From CAWCUU01 sp963798855 (lineage in GTDB: Bacteria > Gemmatimonadota > Gemmatimonadetes > Longimicrobiales > RSA9): a stretch of 64,000 nt of DNA. Numbering within the stretch: position 1 is the first letter of the stretch; every line of letters starts with the position of its first letter. The notes beneath the pieces are model-generated. The model was not told the DNA's origin, did no database searches, and saw only the letters and a list, made by a program, of their open reading frames with translations. Positions 7,550-16,324 of the stretch are shown piece by piece. The position numbers and the translations under genes are program-made. The stretch lies in NCBI GenBank assembly GCA_963798855.1, contig CAWCUU010000001.1:1798001-1862000 (forward strand), in the 5' to 3' direction.

Positions 7550-9187
7550 TGTCAACGGCGGATAGAAATGTCCCCGGAGTTAGGCGGATAGAACTGTCCC
7601 GGGTTCAAGGTGCGTTCTCGCTCACCCGCGTGGGGGCGTCGGGCCGTAGCGAAGCGGAGGCCACGACTGCGGTCCCGGACATCTCCGACCGGCTCGGTTT
7701 CCTCCAGAACGTGGGCCCCCTTCCGAGAGCCGGCGCACGCCGCCACGGGTGGTCCGGCGGTGCGGTCTTGGGCGCTGGGGTGGCCTTCCTGCCAGAATGG
7801 CCTGCGCCATTTCGTTTCTGCGGCCCGATCTGCGTTCGGGGAAGGGTAGGACCAGGGCTCGTCGCGGCTGCCGAACTGCTCTCCCCCGATCGGCGCTGGG
7901 TTCGTGGAGCTGCGGGCGTCCACGCGCACTCGTGCTCTTGGCCGTTGGCCCGCCGGTGAATGACTCGGACTCGGCCGTCCTCCGTCTGACGCACCAGTAC
8001 CTTGCTGCCTGCCGGAACCCGGCCTCTGGCTCTGCGATCGAGTTGCAGCCCGCGTCGATCGAACTGGACGACGAAGTCTTTGCTCACCACGCGCTCGGAC
8101 TCCAGGCAGAAGACGTCATCCAGATTCAGCGACGCATCGAGAGCCAAATGGTAGTCGGCGTGATCTGCCGGCGCCTGGGCGAAGCGAGCATTGTGCGCCG
8201 CCAAATACCGCTCTCGCACGTAAGCGTTGGCCGCCGCGTCGTCTTCAATCCCGACACGCCGCATCTTCTTGATCAAGCGGTCTTGATGCACGCCATTGCT
8301 ACGCTCGATCCGCCCCTTCGCCTGAGGGCTGCCGGCCCCGATCACCTCAATGCCCAATTTCTTGCACATCAGACCGAAAGCCGTGTGTACTTCCAGTCCC
8401 AGAATCCGCTCCCGAGGCCTCGGCTCCCGCTTGTAGATCGTGTTCCAGTCCGTGTATAGCGCCCGTGGCACGCCATAGAGCGCGATCCACTCCTGAAGCA
8501 CGAAAGCCGCCGCCCAGATCGTCTCCTGCTCGCCAAAACGCAGCAGGGTCTCACCCGTGGCGTCATCGACCATATTCATCACGCAGCTGCGCGCGCCGGC
8601 CCTCTCTCCCCGTCCCTCGTACCAGTCGTGGAAGCTGCCATCCAGCTGCACCAACTCTCCGAAGTGTCTGCGTCGCTCGCGCCGCCGCGGCCGCACTCGG
8701 CTCCGCCGGACCCGACTCCACTGCCCGGCCTGCACCATCCAGTCGTGCAGCGTCCTGCGCGGGATTTCGATCCCGTCCTCCTCCTGGAGGTGCTCCGCCG
8801 CTAGCGTGGGCCCGAACCGCTCTGCCGGACCGCGCTTCGCATTGCCCCCATACTTCTCCTCGACCAGCCGCAGCACGCGCGCCCGCTCCGCGGCCGGCCG
8901 CGCCCGATTCGACGCCTTCCCCACTCCACCGTGCACCAGAGCGGCGCGGCCACCCGCCCGATAGCGGGCGACCAGCCGCTTCGCCTGCCGGTAACAGACC
9001 CCCATCAGCACCGCAGCATCTTCGAGTCGAAGACCCCGCTCCACCACCCGCTCGAGGACCACCGCACGCTCGTGCTCCTTCGCACTCATCGCTGTCCGCT
9101 CCACCGAGGCCTCCTCTCTCTGAGGCCTGCAGTCTAGGGGACAGTTCTATCCGCCGCGGATGGGGACATTATGATCCGCCGTCAACA
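7550..9187 (-). mobile_element. IS1202-type (ISNCY) insertion sequence with 17-bp target duplication
   Basis: A 1,638-bp element. Both ends begin TGT, then two or three mismatched bases, then CGGCGGAT and AATGTCCCC. It is flanked by a perfect direct repeat CATTTTTCACCTCGCTG at 7533-7549 and 9188-9204. Removing the element and one repeat restores the RHS toxin frame. Unusually long target duplications are, to my knowledge, a hallmark of the IS1202 group. Confidence 0.88.
7605..9104 (-). CDS. IS1202-type transposase
   Basis: A 499-residue DDE enzyme. The N-terminal helix-turn-helix (EDAAVLMGVCYRQAKRLVAR) is followed by the integrase core with Asp in LVQLDGSFHDWYEGRG, Asp in ALYTDWNTIYK and Glu in KGRIERSNGVHQDRLIKKMR. 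The phrases DGSFHDW and SNGVHQDRL are characteristic of ISNCY/IS1202 transposases. The C-terminal 100 residues are rich in Arg, Pro and Ser and show no domain; the natural stop could be earlier in an undamaged relative. Alternative start: ATG at 9089. Confidence 0.85.
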   Translation of the reverse strand: MERTAMSAKEHERAVVLERVVERGLRLEDAAVLMGVCYRQAKRLVARYRAGGRAALVHGGVGKASNRARPAAERARVLRLVEEKYGGNAKRGPAERFGPTLAAEHLQEEDGIEIPRRTLHDWMVQAGQWSRVRRSRVRPRRRERRRHFGELVQLDGSFHDWYEGRGERAGARSCVMNMVDDATGETLLRFGEQETIWAAAFVLQEWIALYGVPRALYTDWNTIYKREPRPRERILGLEVHTAFGLMCKKLGIEVIGAGSPQAKGRIERSNGVHQDRLIKKMRRVGIEDDAAANAYVRERYLAAHNARFAQAPADHADYHLALDASLNLDDVFCLESERVVSKDFVVQFDRRGLQLDRRARGRVPAGSKVLVRQTEDGRVRVIHRRANGQEHECAWTPAAPRTQRRSGESSSAAATSPGPTLPRTQIGPQKRNGAGHSGRKATPAPKTAPPDHPWRRAPALGRGPTFWRKPSRSEMSGTAVVASASLRPDAPTRVSENAP

Positions 9188-10254
9188 CATTTTTCACCTC
9201 GCTGAGCGTCGTGGACGTAAGTGCGTCGGGGATTCGATACGCTGCGGTTCCCGTTGACGAAGGAATCCGAAGGGTATTCTTGGCCAACCCGGCGGTCTCC
9301 TCGCCCGCCTTGCCGAGTTGCCGCGCCAGAGCCGTGCCTTCCGCCCGAGCAGCGCCGCCCGCAACGGACCTCAGGCCGCCTGCGATTCCTCCTGCCAGCA
9401 GAGCAACCGGATCGAAAAACCCCGCACTCTCGGGTCCCGGCTCGCCGCCTGGACATCCTGCACGCCATTCGCTCTCGAGTGGACAAAGCCCGAATGGATC
9501 CGAGTAATTCACCGGGTCGCCATTCGCGAACCCGTACGCGTTCACCCCGCCAGCCAGCCCGATCGGGTCCTCCTGCGTGAAGCGCCCGGTCACCGGATCG
9601 TAGTACCGGTTCCGCTTGTACTGCTGCCCGCTCGCGTCTGTCTGCTCGTCGATCAGCGAGCCCATCCAGCTCGGCGGCTCCGCGCCTCGAGCGGCTGGTC
9701 GATCCCGCCGCCGTGCGTGTAGACCACGCGGCCGTAATAGGGTGAGAACGTGGTGTCCCAGCACTCCTCGCCGCAGCCGTGACTGTGGTCGAGGTCGATG
9801 AACCGGTACGTGAGCGTGTCTTCTTCCAGGTAGTTGATGTAGTTGCCGCCCAGGTCCAGGTCCTGGACCAAGTGGTCGGGGTAGCGGGTCTCGTAGAGGA
9901 GCCGGTCGCCGTCCCAGACGAAGCGCTGGATGAGATGCTCTGGCACTTGCCGGTGCAGGTTCGGCGCGCGCGCAGCAGAATCCGCCGCCCGAGCCCGTCG
10001 TAGCGGTACTCCTCGAAGACGCCCATGTCCACCGTCGTGAAGTACAGCGGGAACGCGTCGGCCGTGCTCTGCCGGTCCACCAGCCGCAGCCGTCCCTCCG
10101 CGTCGTAGTAGTCGGCGACGTCGTGCGTGACGTGCTGCCAGTTCCCACCCGCCTGAACCCAGTAGTCCCTCAACTGCCACGTCTCATTGCCTTCGAGGTC
10201 GTAGGTCGTCGAGTCCGTCTCACCGGGACTCACCGACTCGTGGCGCTTCAACCT

Positions 10255-11036
10255 GAAGACGAAGATCGCCTAAAAGACGGACGGGCAGGTCTCGGCGATC
10301 ACGCTGCCGACCGCGCTCGTGATCATGAAGGATTACCCTTCCGTCCACGACGAGAGCTCGATCACCTACAGCAACTCGACCGTGAACGCGAAGCTCGGGA
10401 TGACGTTCGGGTACGACAGCCTCCTGGCGATCAATCAGCGCGGGCAGGCGGTCGGAGATACGGTCATGACGTACGAGCGCTACGCGGATAGCGGCTTTCT
10501 CCACTATTACAAGCTGAACTTGAAGACCCAGTCGTGCGGCAGCGACCCGGACCGGGGGGAGGAGTGCGATCCCGCCAGCCTGCTGCTCATGCAGGTGTGG
10601 GGCAGCTTCTCTTACGACAAGCTCGGAAACTCGAGTACCGAAACGGTCGAGACCGGCAACCGCTTGAGATCTTACGCGGGCTACACGCTAAACTACGATG
10701 CCGATGGGAGATCTCACGAGCAAGACGAAGACAGGGTATTCCCAACTCTACTATTGGGATACACTGGGCCAACTCGACAGCGTGAAGACGAACGGCGTGA
10801 AAGACCACGTTCGGCTACGACGGCTTCGGTCGGCGCGTCCGCAAGGACAGCCAGCGCTATATTCTGGACGGCGACAACCTCTTCGTCGAAGCCACTACTG
10901 CGAACGCGTTCGTGGCTGGATACAGCTACTACGGCGTCGACAAGCCGCACAGGGCGCCGTCTACTACTACTCCATGGAGGCGTCCGGGAATGTCGCCGGG
11001 CTGATCAGCGGCTCGAACGCGGTGGGAGTCTGCTGA
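10255..11036 (+). pseudogene. RHS fragment on the plus strand, head-to-head with the minus copy
   Basis: The sequence reads KDYPSVHDESSITYSNST to GYDSLLAINQRG to GYTLNYDADG, then breaks into other frames (GDLTSKTKTGYSQLYYWDTL, then ASGNVAGLISGSNAV) and stops at 11036. It is the decayed twin of the plus-strand RHS at 24420-26029. It lacks the part coding for the RHS core terminus and tip. The junction with the minus-strand RHS lies in the 10250-10260 region and is the same one seen at about 24415. Confidence 0.8.
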
Positions 11037-11180
11037 GCTATGTGCCTGGGCCACTGCCGGTGATCGGTGGGCAAGTTCTTGAGATCCTCGGCAATATGGG
11101 TACTTTCCGAACTGCTAACAGGTGTGCCGACACCATTCGGAAGCGGTGGCTGCTCCCTTTAGGACGAGGAGATTGGCGGC

Positions 11181-11702
11181 ATGGGGTTACTCAGTTGGGG
11201 GGCCATTTGCTGTGGTCTGGCGATAGCGCTCGCGGCTTGGTATCGACCACCGGCGAAGCGTGGTTGGCTACGCTCAATCGAACCGCGGCTAATCTATAGA
11301 ATCTGGATGGGTGCGGTGGTGGGTGTTGGGAGCGTCGGGGCTGCCACCTCAAGCTTAGGCTTCTTCGGGGTCTTTGGTATGGCGCCGACGGACGCGATGG
11401 GATTTCTACTACTGTCGGTTAGTGCGGCTCTAATCGGTATGGTGGCCCTTTGGTCCGCACCGATTGGGATCAAAGCGGGCGGGATTTACTGCGGAGTGCT
11501 GGGCGGGTTCATCCCTTGGGAAAGTATCGCGGAGATTGTCGACGACGATCCTCTGGAAATAGTGTTAGCAAAGGGCGGCGGGAATCGCCTTACGCGCGTT
11601 CGGCTCAGTCCCTTGATCTGGAGACCCGATTCCGTCGATTTAGAGCCGATTAAACAGGGAATAGCGAAGCGACGGTATTCTCAGGGCAATCAGTTGCCTT
11701 AA
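11181..11702 (+). CDS. Membrane protein with C-terminal PH-like domain
   Basis: 173 residues. Hydrophobic segments lie at residues 5-21, about 43-70 and 77-93. A soluble tail (GGIYCGVLGGFIPWESIAEI, then DPLEIVLAKGG) looks like the bacterial PH or YdbT-like fold. The ATG at 11181 has a ribosome site (AGGAGA). It follows an RHS remnant that has lost its tip, so it may be the surviving immunity gene of a lost toxin. No exact family was recognised. Confidence 0.55.
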   Translation: MGLLSWGAICCGLAIALAAWYRPPAKRGWLRSIEPRLIYRIWMGAVVGVGSVGAATSSLGFFGVFGMAPTDAMGFLLLSVSAALIGMVALWSAPIGIKAGGIYCGVLGGFIPWESIAEIVDDDPLEIVLAKGGGNRLTRVRLSPLIWRPDSVDLEPIKQGIAKRRYSQGNQLP

Positions 11703-11818
11703 AGACTTACAGCACAAAGTGCCCTGGGCGTGGAATCAAATCGATAATGATACCAAAAGGAGTCTACAGCGGTGCAAATGGCCTCAGGACGGTGTCACCC
11801 GAGATTACTTGCGACGCA

Positions 11819-12110
11819 CCGCTTGCTGAAGGTCGCGCGCACGATCGCGGACCTCGCCGGCGCGCGCCGGAGCGCAGCAGCGACACGCCGTTGTCCAGGG
11901 CGAAAGTGCTCGTAAACGTCTCGCACGCTCATCTGCGCGTTCCCGTGCCCGGCGTCGTCGCCCATATCCGCGCGGCAGCGCCACGCGCATGGTCTACGAC
12001 CGCGCCGGCAATCGAACCAAGGTCACCAACCGCCCTGGCAATCCGATAACCTTCACCTACGCGGTCGGGCGCCCGCTCTCCCGGACGGCCACTCGAAGAC
12101 CACCAGCTAC
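11819..12110 (+). pseudogene. Mosaic of comM and RHS scraps
   Basis: 11819-11857 matches comM codons VLKVARTIADLAG but on the plus strand. 11858-11960 resembles other comM pieces (around CTCATCTGCGCGTTC) in the opposite orientation. 11986-12063 encodes RMVYDRAGNRTKVTNRPGN on the plus strand, a YD repeat. Three unrelated joints lie within 300 bp. No intact gene. Confidence 0.65.
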
Positions 12111-12166
12111 AGCTATTTTGGGGGCGGCACGCCATGGATGCGGGTCTCCAACACCGAGAGCAGCGA

Positions 12167-12575
12167 ATGCGTAACACTGGGTTCAAATATCGTTTGGTAG
12201 AGAATCTGAAACTCGCAATCGCGGGGTCCATAGGGCTTTCCGTGTTCGTCGCCATCGCCGTTATTGCGCAGCGACGCCTTTGGTTGGACATACACGGACA
12301 GCCTGTTCATGCTGGGTGGATTGCCCTCTTCTATGTAGCATCCTGCTTATGGGGTGCGATAGCCGCCGCGGTGCTTCATCCAATACGGTCGTCACCGGAT
12401 GGGTGCTCCGCTGGTCGGCACGATCATTTTCTTGCCGATCGACTATTGGGGATTTAGGTCTGCGCTAAACGCGAGTTGGTCCAACCGCGACTGGTACGCT
12501 GTTGTCGGTCTGTCGATTCTATGGGGCTCAACCTTGGGCTACGTGGCCTGGAAGTCCGGTGGGAGGAAGCAATAG
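12167..12575 (+). pseudogene. Membrane protein gene with a 1-bp frameshift
   Basis: The reading MRNTGFKYRLVENLKLAIAG to FYVASCLWGAIAAAVLHP, then after a shift near 12382 (an extra A in ccaata) APLVGTIIFLPIDYWGF to LGYVAWKSGGRKQ and stop. Four membrane spans would result if repaired. A degraded relative of the second half lies at 31220-31340 (matching sequence around ttgccgatcaactattgg and gttggtccaacaacgactgg). It is probably an immunity-type gene. Confidence 0.55.
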
Positions 12576-12714
12576 ACAGACGTGCAATTCGTCGAAGTGG
12601 ATGTCGTTCAGCCACGCGGCGCATTCAGGTTCCCTTGGAGCTGACCCTCACTGCGGCTAAACACCTGAAGTCAGCGACACTGCCTGTGGATCGAGCTGAA
12701 AGTGCATCCGTGTT

Positions 12715-13293
12715 GGCGGCTCTTTCACGGGATTACCTCCTCCACCACGGCCTCTGCCCGGTGGAACGGTCCGCGTGCGGCCGCTCGTCGCGGCGGCCGT
12801 GGACCTTCCGGAGGACATTCTCGACGACCTCTGGCTCGTCTACGGCACCCCGATCGTTACGACGTTGGTCTCGGTCGAGGAGCTCGAGGCGCTGATAGAG
12901 CGGACGCTAGCGCGCGCGGCGCAGTCGATCGAGTTCGAGAGCGGCTCCCAGGCCGCTGACGACCAGACCGCCAATGTCCGGGACCTCGCGAACCAGCCGC
13001 CGGTCGTGCGCTACGTGAATCTGCTCGTCCGCAACGCGTATCAGGCGCGGGCGAGCGACATACACCTGGAGGCGGAGCGGAGCCGGCTCGGTGCCCGCTA
13101 CCGGATCGATGGCGTGCTGGTCCCGGCGCTGGCGCCGCCGGCCGGCCTGGAGGCGGCGGTGGTGTCTCGCATCAAGCTGCTCGCGGAGATCGACATCGCG
13201 GAGCGACGGCAGCCGCAGCGATGGTCGCGTCCGCGTGCGGCTGGAGGAGCGGGAGCTGGACCTGCGGGTCTCGTGCGTGCCGACAATGTTCGG
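12715..13293 (+). pseudogene. gspE fragment A (type II secretion ATPase, truncated)
   Basis: This is highly similar to the N-terminal half of the gspE copies at 27018 and 31966: LSRDYLLHHGLCPVER, SIEFESGSQAADDQTANVRD, RASDIHLEAERSRL. A frameshift follows RRQPQ, and homology stops abruptly after CVPTMFG, before the Walker A motif. The downstream sequence (gatcgacggcgcgtggaccc onward) is the same as that following the gspG copy at 33925. Both cassettes therefore share a right-hand neighbour and A has lost its middle. Confidence 0.85.
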
Positions 13294-13299
13294 CCGGGT

Positions 13300-13475
13300 G
13301 GATCGACGGCGCGTGGACCCGGATCGGTTTCTGGGAAGGCGAGACCGGCCTTACCGCAGCGACGTGGCGGACCGCGCCGTACCCGAATCCTGTACGGTCA
13401 CGACCTCGACCCGGTCGGCATCCGCGTCGAAGGCGTACAGGATCAGCATCCACCGCCACGGCCCGAGAGATGAAC
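13300..13475 (-). pseudogene. ParE/RelE-like remnant, copy A
   Basis: The minus strand encodes SGTARSATSLR preceded by ADADRVEVVTVQD, and upstream, one base out of frame, FRFI. The intact order is seen in the copy at 33926-34272 (FRFILGPWRWMLILYAFDAD). Recognition as a ParE-like fold rests only on the pattern of a basic strand followed by a hydrophobic strand and DRVxVVxxxD. Confidence 0.4.
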
Positions 13476-13507
13476 CTGAAGCCTCCTGAGGGAAGGAAGA
13501 GATACCC

Positions 13508-13823
13508 GTGCAGATCGAGCTGACCGCAGTGTTCCAGAACGTGCCCGAGGGCTTCATCGGATTCGTCGAGGAGCTGCCGGGCGCCAACACCCAGGGCGCT
13601 ACCCTCAATGAGACCCGAGAAAACCTCCGCGAAGCCGTCCTCCTGGTCCTCGAGGCCAACCGCGCGCTCGCCGGGCAGGATCTCGAGGGCCGGTCCGTCA
13701 TCCGCGAGACGATCCGGATCGACTCCGCGGCCGCGTGGAAGAGACGAAAGCTCCTCGCTCATCAACGACTTTCTCGCTCGCAAGATCTGCCAGGACGGAT
13801 GTGCCATCCCCTTGAGGCCGTGA
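13508..13823 (+). pseudogene. HicB antitoxin followed by an internally deleted HicA
   Basis: GTG at 13508, after a purine-rich ribosome site, opens MQIELTAVFQNVPEGFIGFV, then EELPGANTQGATLNETRENL, then REAVLLVLEANRAL, a typical HicB. Its frame then runs into KRRKLLAH, which looks like the start of HicA. Shortly after, in another frame, comes INDFLARKICQD, the HicA C-terminus. The dsRNA-binding middle of HicA with its catalytic His is deleted, so the toxin is dead. The antitoxin may be intact but for its end. Confidence 0.7.
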
Positions 13824-13869
13824 GGGATCGGACGTCCAAAGAAGGAAGGAATCGGGTCCGCCGCCCCGC

Positions 13870-14364
13870 CTACACCCCCGCCCCCCTGCCCCGCCGGTCC
13901 AGCACGCAGTACTGGATCGCCTCGGCGACGTGCGGCGTCGAGAAATGCGCTCGGTGCCGGCGAGGTCCGCGATCGTGCGCGCGACCTTCAGCACGCGGTG
14001 CGTCGCGCGGGAGGACAGCCCCAGCCGGTGCGCGGCGGAGCGGAGCAGCGACACGCCGCCGTCGTCCGGACGGCAGTGCTCGTGCACGCGCCCTCACGCT
14101 CATCTGCGCGTTCGCGTGGACGCCGTCCTCGCCCTGGAAGCGCTCGGTCTGCAGCGCGCGCGCCGCGGCGACGCGGGCCGCAATCGCCGCGCTGGGCTCG
14201 CCGGAGCGGTCGGCGAGCAGCTCCGGCGCGCGGGTGGACGGCACCTCCACGTGCAGGTCAATGCGGTCGAGCAGCGGGCCCGAATGCGGCCGAGGTAGCG
14301 GCGCACCTCGCCCGCGTGGCAGGTGCAGCGGCCGAGGCCGTCGCCGTGGAAGCCGCAGGGGCAT
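13870..14364 (-). pseudogene. comM 3' fragment fused to RHS
   Basis: This is homologous to the last third of the intact comM at 36369-37913: CGFHGDGLGRCTCHAGEVRR, DIDLHVEVPSTRAPELL-like frame, HRVLKVARTIADLAG, ending GAGV and stop at 13870. It contains frameshifts near 13930, 14090 and 14275. Upstream, at about 14364-14385, it is joined directly to RHS coding sequence in the same orientation, so a chimeric frame (RHS AYNS joined to comM CGFHGDG) exists. Confidence 0.85.
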
Positions 14365-14384
14365 CCCTGCGTTGCCTTTCTGCT

Positions 14385-14605
14385 GTTGTAGGCGTGCTCC
14401 CAGTTCGCGTGCGGGCGCACGGTCGTGGGGCCGTAGAGCACGCTGTCCACGCCCAGCCCCGAGCGCGTGAGCGCGAGCGGCTGGTCGATCCCGCCGGCGT
14501 GCGTGTACACCGCCTGGCCGTATGTAGGGGGAATAATGGTGTCGCGGCACTCCTCGCCACAGCCGGTGTGGTTGTGGTCGAGCGTGATCTCCCGGTCAGA
14601 TGGCC
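14385..14605 (-). pseudogene. RHS core fragment
   Basis: It encodes the DHNHTGCGEECRDT region and VYTHAGGIDQPLALTRSGLG to TTVRPHANWEHAYNS, matching the RHS core of the copies at 18.2 and 20.1 kb. It is broken by a small insertion near 14525 (tatgtaggggga in place of tagtacggcga). It ends in a junction to comM at the 3' side and in unrelated sequence at about 14606. Confidence 0.8.
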
Positions 14606-15059
14606 TACTTTGACCGCAATCGACCTACGCGGGTTCATGCGGCAGCGGTGCGATTCGACAACACGGTTGCAGTTCTTCCCGGGCGGCGGAAGCGGCCCGC
14701 CGGGCGCTGACACCAGCCCGGGCGCGGATCTCGAGCGGCACTCGAGGGGAGCACGGCCTCCGCCTCCGTAGAGACCGCAGATCGCGTCCGGGCACCCTCT
14801 CCCCCCTGCGGGAGCGGGCGGGGAGGAGGGACGGCCGGGGCCGGTGTGGATCCGATAATGCGGTCGAGGCGTCATCCGACCGCCTCCGAAGAGGCACTCG
14901 ATCGCACCGGCTCCTTCGACTGCGCTGGGCGCACGCAGATCATCTTGGCCCCGAATGCTCGAGGACTATACAGGAGCGCCCGCGACGAAACGCGTAAACC
15001 CATGACCATACCTGACCCCTCGCTCATGTTATCGCATAAAGCGTCGGCTGACCTATCGC
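14606..15059. other. Intergenic stretch without a recognisable gene
   Basis: About 450 bp. Short frames only, none with a recognisable protein. 14780-14850 contains GC-rich clusters with weak dyads (ctctcccccctgcgggagcgggcggggagg). The right part from 14960 on becomes A+T-richer toward the lipoprotein gene. No terminator with a T-run is evident. Confidence 0.5.
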
Positions 15060-15644
15060 TTAGTCGCGAATTGTTATTTCGACTTCTGACGCCGAGAGAG
15101 TGACATGCTGGCGGTTGGCTTCGGTACACTTACCTGAACACCAAACCAGTGCGTCTTTGAAGACAACTTTGTAGGTCCCCGGCCCAGGATAGTCGAATGG
15201 AGTCTGGCAGTCGTGACTACTCTCGGCAGAGTTCTCTTTGTTGCCGCCACAGAATAGATAGACGGGAGCCCCGACGAAGTTGCCGGGAGGCAATGTAAAC
15301 ACAGCTGTACTCGTCGCTATTCCTGGTTCGTAGCCCACGCCGGATGCCCCTACTGCCGCACCGTCTGAGTCGGTCACGGAAACGAATAGGTCCATCCCGA
15401 GCCTCAAAGGTGCGAGAACCTGGACTTGCTCTCTCGTAACATTCTTTAGCAATGTCACGAAAACGACGTCATCTCCTGACCGGAACACCTCCCGGACCGG
15501 ACACGCTATCAATCGCAGGTGGGAGTCACCGTTCGTCTCGGTGATTTCGGCGAAGCAGTCGGTGCGTTGGATTCTTGCCGGTCGCGATCCCTGGCAACCA
15601 GCCGCCATTGAAAGTGTGAGTACCGCGAGGACTGAGATTTTCAT
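15060..15644 (-). CDS. Lipoprotein, putative immunity to the HExxH RHS tip
   Basis: 194 residues. The signal MKISVLAVLTLSMAAGC has a good lipobox (MAAGC, Cys at 17). The mature part is beta-rich with four or more Cys (CFAEITE, ACPVRE, LFCGG, HDCQTP, CSGKC) and no known domain. The gene starts 3 bp after the stop of the RHS tip at 15648, which implies translational coupling. A lipoprotein immunity factor suggests that the toxin acts in the periplasm. That is an inference. Confidence 0.6.
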   Translation of the reverse strand: MKISVLAVLTLSMAAGCQGSRPARIQRTDCFAEITETNGDSHLRLIACPVREVFRSGDDVVFVTLLKNVTREQVQVLAPLRLGMDLFVSVTDSDGAAVGASGVGYEPGIATSTAVFTLPPGNFVGAPVYLFCGGNKENSAESSHDCQTPFDYPGPGTYKVVFKDALVWCSGKCTEANRQHVTLSASEVEITIRD

Positions 15645-15647
15645 CGG

Positions 15648-16207
15648 TCAATCTCTCGGTATTGACAGGTTGTACGTCTTGAATTCGTCCACATGGAGCG
15701 GCGCACGTTTCTGGAAGTACTCCGGCAACTGGAGAAATGCACGGTGCTCCGCATGCAGGAATAGATCCGGTGAATCGATACCGTGTTTCCAGCTCGTTGG
15801 TGGCAGGTGATAGGATTCGTGAACGGTCGTGATCAGGAAATCGCCCGCTTCCTGAGCTTGGCTGAGCAACACCGTGCCGACCGGCTCCACGTGTGATGTG
15901 CGACCGTCGATCACCCGGCCGAGTACCTGTCCGTACGTGCTCCTCAGATCAGGATGATTAGCTGGAACGATTTTGACATAGCCGCCCTGGTAGGAGTCAA
16001 GGGTCTCCGCCGCGCGCTGGAATTCTTTGCCACCCATGGATCGGAGGGCCAAGACCAGTCCGGCGCACGTGTCATCGTCATCCCTACAAGCTGCCAGTCC
16101 GAACGGATCCGAATAGTTCACCGGATCCCCATCCGCGAACCCGTACGCGTTCACCCCGCCCGCCAGCCCGATCGGGTCCTCCTGCGTGAACCGTCCCGTC
16201 ACCGGAT
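15648..16207 (-). pseudogene. Orphan RHS tip with HExxH motif
   Basis: Only the end of the RHS core remains (YPVTGRFTQEDPIGLAGG to YSDPFGL), followed by a tip of about 148 residues. The tip carries FLITTVHESYHLP, a zincin HExxH, and downstream HAEHRAFLQLPEY, where His/Glu could complete the zinc site. It has no start codon of its own and is therefore a silent cassette unless recombined onto a complete RHS gene. The frame runs cleanly to the stop, so the tip is preserved. It could be a peptidase or a metal-dependent hydrolase. Confidence 0.7.
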
Positions 16208-16324
16208 AGCGGCGCACCTTCTGGCATATCGCCGCGGGTACGGGCTCACGCGTGCGGAGCTGGCGGCGCAGCTGTTCGTGGCTCCGTCAACGTTGTGGCG
16301 GTAGGAGGCAGGAATGACGCAACC

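Larger units (their letters stand above)
7372..10251 (-). pseudogene. RHS fragment with Tox-REase-7 tip, split by an IS
   Basis: The RHS core (TDSTTYDLEGNETW to DPVTGRFTQEDPIGLAGG to YSDPFGL) leads to a tip that reads AAYRIPDALTSTTLSEVKNV up to 9188. Across the inserted element it continues ARLTLTNQIRDFAAFAQEKG, then LQFNLYVRRS, then LVNLRFLR and stop at 7372. This matches the Tox-REase-7 restriction-endonuclease-fold toxin pattern (RIPD, L-EVKNV, TNQ-RDF, F-LYVR). Besides the IS there are two older lesions: a 2-bp insertion near 9935 (QSI then frameshift) and a deletion of about 200 bp near 9685 joining QPLEA to EPPSWM. The 5' part of the gene is missing. Confidence 0.85.
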
